From an uncultured Paracoccaceae bacterium (GTDB lineage Bacteria; Pseudomonadota; Alphaproteobacteria; Rhodobacterales; Rhodobacteraceae), in the NCBI GenBank assembly GCA_947494675.1, contig CANLVP010000001.1, forward strand, positions 434,001-498,000: a stretch of 64,000 nucleotides of DNA, read 5' to 3'. A program made the position numbers and the translations under genes. Shown one piece after another: positions 62,441-64,000 of the stretch; the stretch's first letter is position 1, and each line of letters opens with the position of its first letter. Under the pieces are notes generated by a model. The model saw only the letters and a list, made by a program, of their open reading frames with translations. It was not told where the DNA came from and did not search any database.

Positions 62441-62937
62441 GGCCGCGTCGCATCCAACGCTTCAATCAGCGTCGCCGTATTGACCTGCGCAATCACCGGC
62501 GCACTACCCGGTTGCGGCTGGTAGCCAAACAACACCTGCTCGGCATCGTTCAACGCCTGCAATGACACCGCATCCAACTGCAACGCTGCCTCGCAAATCT
62601 GGCCCGCGCACCGCTGCCAGACCATGGCCTGCTGCGGCGCATCCTCATCTGCTGCCTCGCGGAACGACACGCCCCCCGGCAGGTAGACGCCCATGGGCAC
62701 CTGCGCCACCAAAAGCGCCCCGCCCTCAGCCAAGGCATAGCCCAAAAGCTGGATAACAAGCGTGCCGGTGTCGCTGCGCGATTGCGTCTGCACCACCCGG
62801 CAAGACGTCCGCTGCGTGCTGACCGCATCACAGGTCACTACCCAATCGCCGAACGCCGCATTATTGGCGACCTCACCCTCTTGGGCGCTCGCGCCTGAGG
62901 CTAATGTCATCGCCAATCCGGCCAGTAATTTGCGCAT
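62437..62937 (-). CDS. Invasion-associated locus B (IalB) family periplasmic protein
   Basis: A 166-residue protein with a short signal peptide (MRKLLAGLAMTLASGASAQ). FGDWVVTCDAV...TSCRVVQTQS with paired cysteines, then VPMGVYLPGGVSF and the later CAGQICEAALQLD are IalB-family features. Start at 62937; the open frame upstream is spurious. Function outside Bartonella is unknown. Converges on the GntR gene with a 4-bp overlap. Confidence 0.8.
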   Translation of the reverse strand: MRKLLAGLAMTLASGASAQEGEVANNAAFGDWVVTCDAVSTQRTSCRVVQTQSRSDTGTLVIQLLGYALAEGGALLVAQVPMGVYLPGGVSFREAADEDAPQQAMVWQRCAGQICEAALQLDAVSLQALNDAEQVLFGYQPQPGSAPVIAQVNTATLIEALDATRP

Positions 62938-63010
62938 GTCGTGCCCTTTTGTTGCTGGCCTGACCATAGGGCCAAGGCACCCATGGGCGCAATGTCGTCC
63001 GAATAGAAAG

Positions 63011-63943
63011 CTAGGCTTCCAATGGCTGCAAATGCTCTTCCAGAAACGGGCGCAGATGTTCGTGCTGTGTCGGCAAACGCAGCGCCTCGCCCAAAGTCGC
63101 GCGATCCTCATCCTGGTCAAAACCTGGCTCATTCGTCGCCACCTCAAACAGCACACCACCGGGCGTGCGAAAGTAAATCGCCCAGAAATAATCGCGGTCG
63201 ATCACCGGCGTCACCTGATACCCCGTGTCCAAAAGCGCCTTGCGCACCTCAAGCTGGGCCGCGCGATTTTCCACAGCAAAAGCAATGTGATGCACCGATC
63301 CAGCGCCTTGTTCAGCCTGCTGCGCGTCTGGCATCGCCACCAGATCAATCGTATTGGCCCCGGTGCCCTCTGCCACGGCAAACCGGGTCACATCGCCTTG
63401 GGTATCAACCTTGTCATAGCCCATAAATCCCAGCAATTCGGCCATCGCACCATTGTCCTGCAACCGCATGGTCGCGGCGTGAAAACCATGGATCGCGTGA
63501 TCAGCGCTCACACCGTTTCCGGTCCAACCGGGACGCGGGTCATCGCGCACTTCGGCCAGCGCAAAACCTTCGCCATCCGCTGTCTCAAACTGCAGCCGCT
63601 TTTCGCCAAAATGCTCGGTCTGCATCATATTGGCCGCGTCAAACTTCGCTAGTCGGTCCGCCCAAAACCCAAGCGTGCCTTCGGGCACCGAAAACACCGT
63701 TTCCCCAACCTCGCCCGTGCCTTTGCGGCCGCGCTTGGCGTTCTGGAATGGGAAATAGGTCATCACCGAACCGGGCGACCCAACTTCATCGCCGTAATAG
63801 AGGTGATAGACCTCGGGCGCGTCGAAATTCACCGTCTTCTTGACCCGGCGCAGCCCCAGCGCTTGGGTGAAAAACGCATTGTTTTCAGCGGCATCCGACG
63901 CGATTGACGTCATATGGTGCAGGCCCTTGATCTGATGAAGCAT
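63011..63943 (-). CDS. VOC-family ring-cleaving dioxygenase-like protein
   Basis: A 310-residue protein with two vicinal-oxygen-chelate modules. The first starts IKGLHHMTSIASDAAENNAFFTQALGLRRVKKTVNFD and the second GFHAATMRLQDNGAMAELLGFMGYD, ending with PGGVLFEVATNEPGF. His and Glu of the metal site are present (GLHH, SVHHIAF, LFEVA). It resembles MhqO/LinE-type hydroquinone dioxygenases. AAGGAGAG lies before the ATG. The last 57 bases of the window upstream are its promoter region. Confidence 0.8.
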   Translation of the reverse strand: MLHQIKGLHHMTSIASDAAENNAFFTQALGLRRVKKTVNFDAPEVYHLYYGDEVGSPGSVMTYFPFQNAKRGRKGTGEVGETVFSVPEGTLGFWADRLAKFDAANMMQTEHFGEKRLQFETADGEGFALAEVRDDPRPGWTGNGVSADHAIHGFHAATMRLQDNGAMAELLGFMGYDKVDTQGDVTRFAVAEGTGANTIDLVAMPDAQQAEQGAGSVHHIAFAVENRAAQLEVRKALLDTGYQVTPVIDRDYFWAIYFRTPGGVLFEVATNEPGFDQDEDRATLGEALRLPTQHEHLRPFLEEHLQPLEA

Positions 63944-64000
63944 ATCGCTCTCCTTTTGGTCCGTTGCATCCCATATAGCCGTTGGAGACTATTGCGATAA

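Noticed and set aside
1-64000. CRISPR array
   Set aside because: No series of regularly spaced direct repeats was seen; repeats present are the att cores, two inverted repeats and short operator arrays.

Overview
The window looks like chromosomal DNA of a marine alphaproteobacterium, most likely a Rhodobacteraceae (Roseobacter-type) bacterium. This rests on the GC-rich host genes with many ATGA overlaps, a Rhizobium-style rhamnose operon (rhaRSTPQ-mutarotase-K, with rhaDI divergent), a KpsT/KpsE/KdsA capsule block, and many ABC transporters and regulators for small organic solutes. No species can be named from the sequence alone.

Layout. 1-6.6 kb: end of a 2-hydroxyacid dehydrogenase, an SseB-like protein, a uracil-DNA-glycosylase-like protein, capsule export genes (kpsT, kpsE, kdsA) and a BON-MscS channel. 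6.69-6.76 kb: tRNA-Gln(UUG). 6.745-19.97 kb: a more AT-rich integrative island in the 3' end of that tRNA. It carries a tyrosine integrase, an SF3-type primase-helicase, an HNH endonuclease, several very small genes, an IS3 relic and a surface-glycan module. The module has a GtrA-like flippase, a GtrB-like polyprenyl-phosphate glycosyltransferase, a large GT-C-like membrane protein, a DegT aminotransferase, and a three-domain fusion of GNAT, hexapeptide acyltransferase and FdtA/WxcM ketoisomerase. The island has three copies of its 22-bp att core. The middle copy is inverted, has phage-type sequence on both sides (attP-like), and is the meeting point of two perfect inverted repeats of 313 bp and 174 bp. 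One inversion of about 7058-9317 would turn this into an ordinary tandem array.

20.2-30.9 kb: complete L-rhamnose uptake and catabolism. An ABC transporter (rhaSTPQ), mutarotase, kinase and DeoR regulator lie on the minus strand; aldolase/dehydrogenase rhaD and isomerase rhaI lie on the plus strand. Four periodic CAATCA/TGATTG sites sit between them. 31.1-34.6 kb: a LysR regulator divergent from a CmcJ-like oxidoreductase, an SDR and a 2-oxoglutarate-type oxygenase. 34.7-41.7 kb: a LacI regulator with two perfect TGTAGACGTCTACA operators facing a DUF1989-GcvT fusion and a ProXVW-type quaternary-amine transporter.

42.2-49.7 kb: a series of regulators (TetR, AraC, Crp/Fnr, LysR) paired with small membrane proteins of unknown role and a quinone-reductase-like dehydrogenase. 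49.9-56.2 kb: a two-gene surface operon encoding a modular Calx-beta/DUF11/SdrD-like secreted protein and a large outer-membrane barrel. 56.7-62.4 kb: sugar-acid catabolism (KDF-dehydrogenase-like SDR, FAH-family hydrolase, isopropylmalate/tartrate-dehydrogenase-like enzyme, Gfo/Idh/MocA oxidoreductase, GntR regulator), with a lactonase-like hydrolase and an ABM monooxygenase on the other strand. 62.4-63.9 kb: an IalB-family protein and a VOC ring-cleaving dioxygenase-like protein.

The strongest candidate for an undescribed system is the tRNA-Gln island. It appears to be a satellite-like or integrative element that carries a self-sufficient O-antigen/capsule modification cassette, with a 9-bp homopolymer in its key sugar-synthesis gene and an inverted attP-like junction. 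No CRISPR array, rRNA or phage structural gene was seen.
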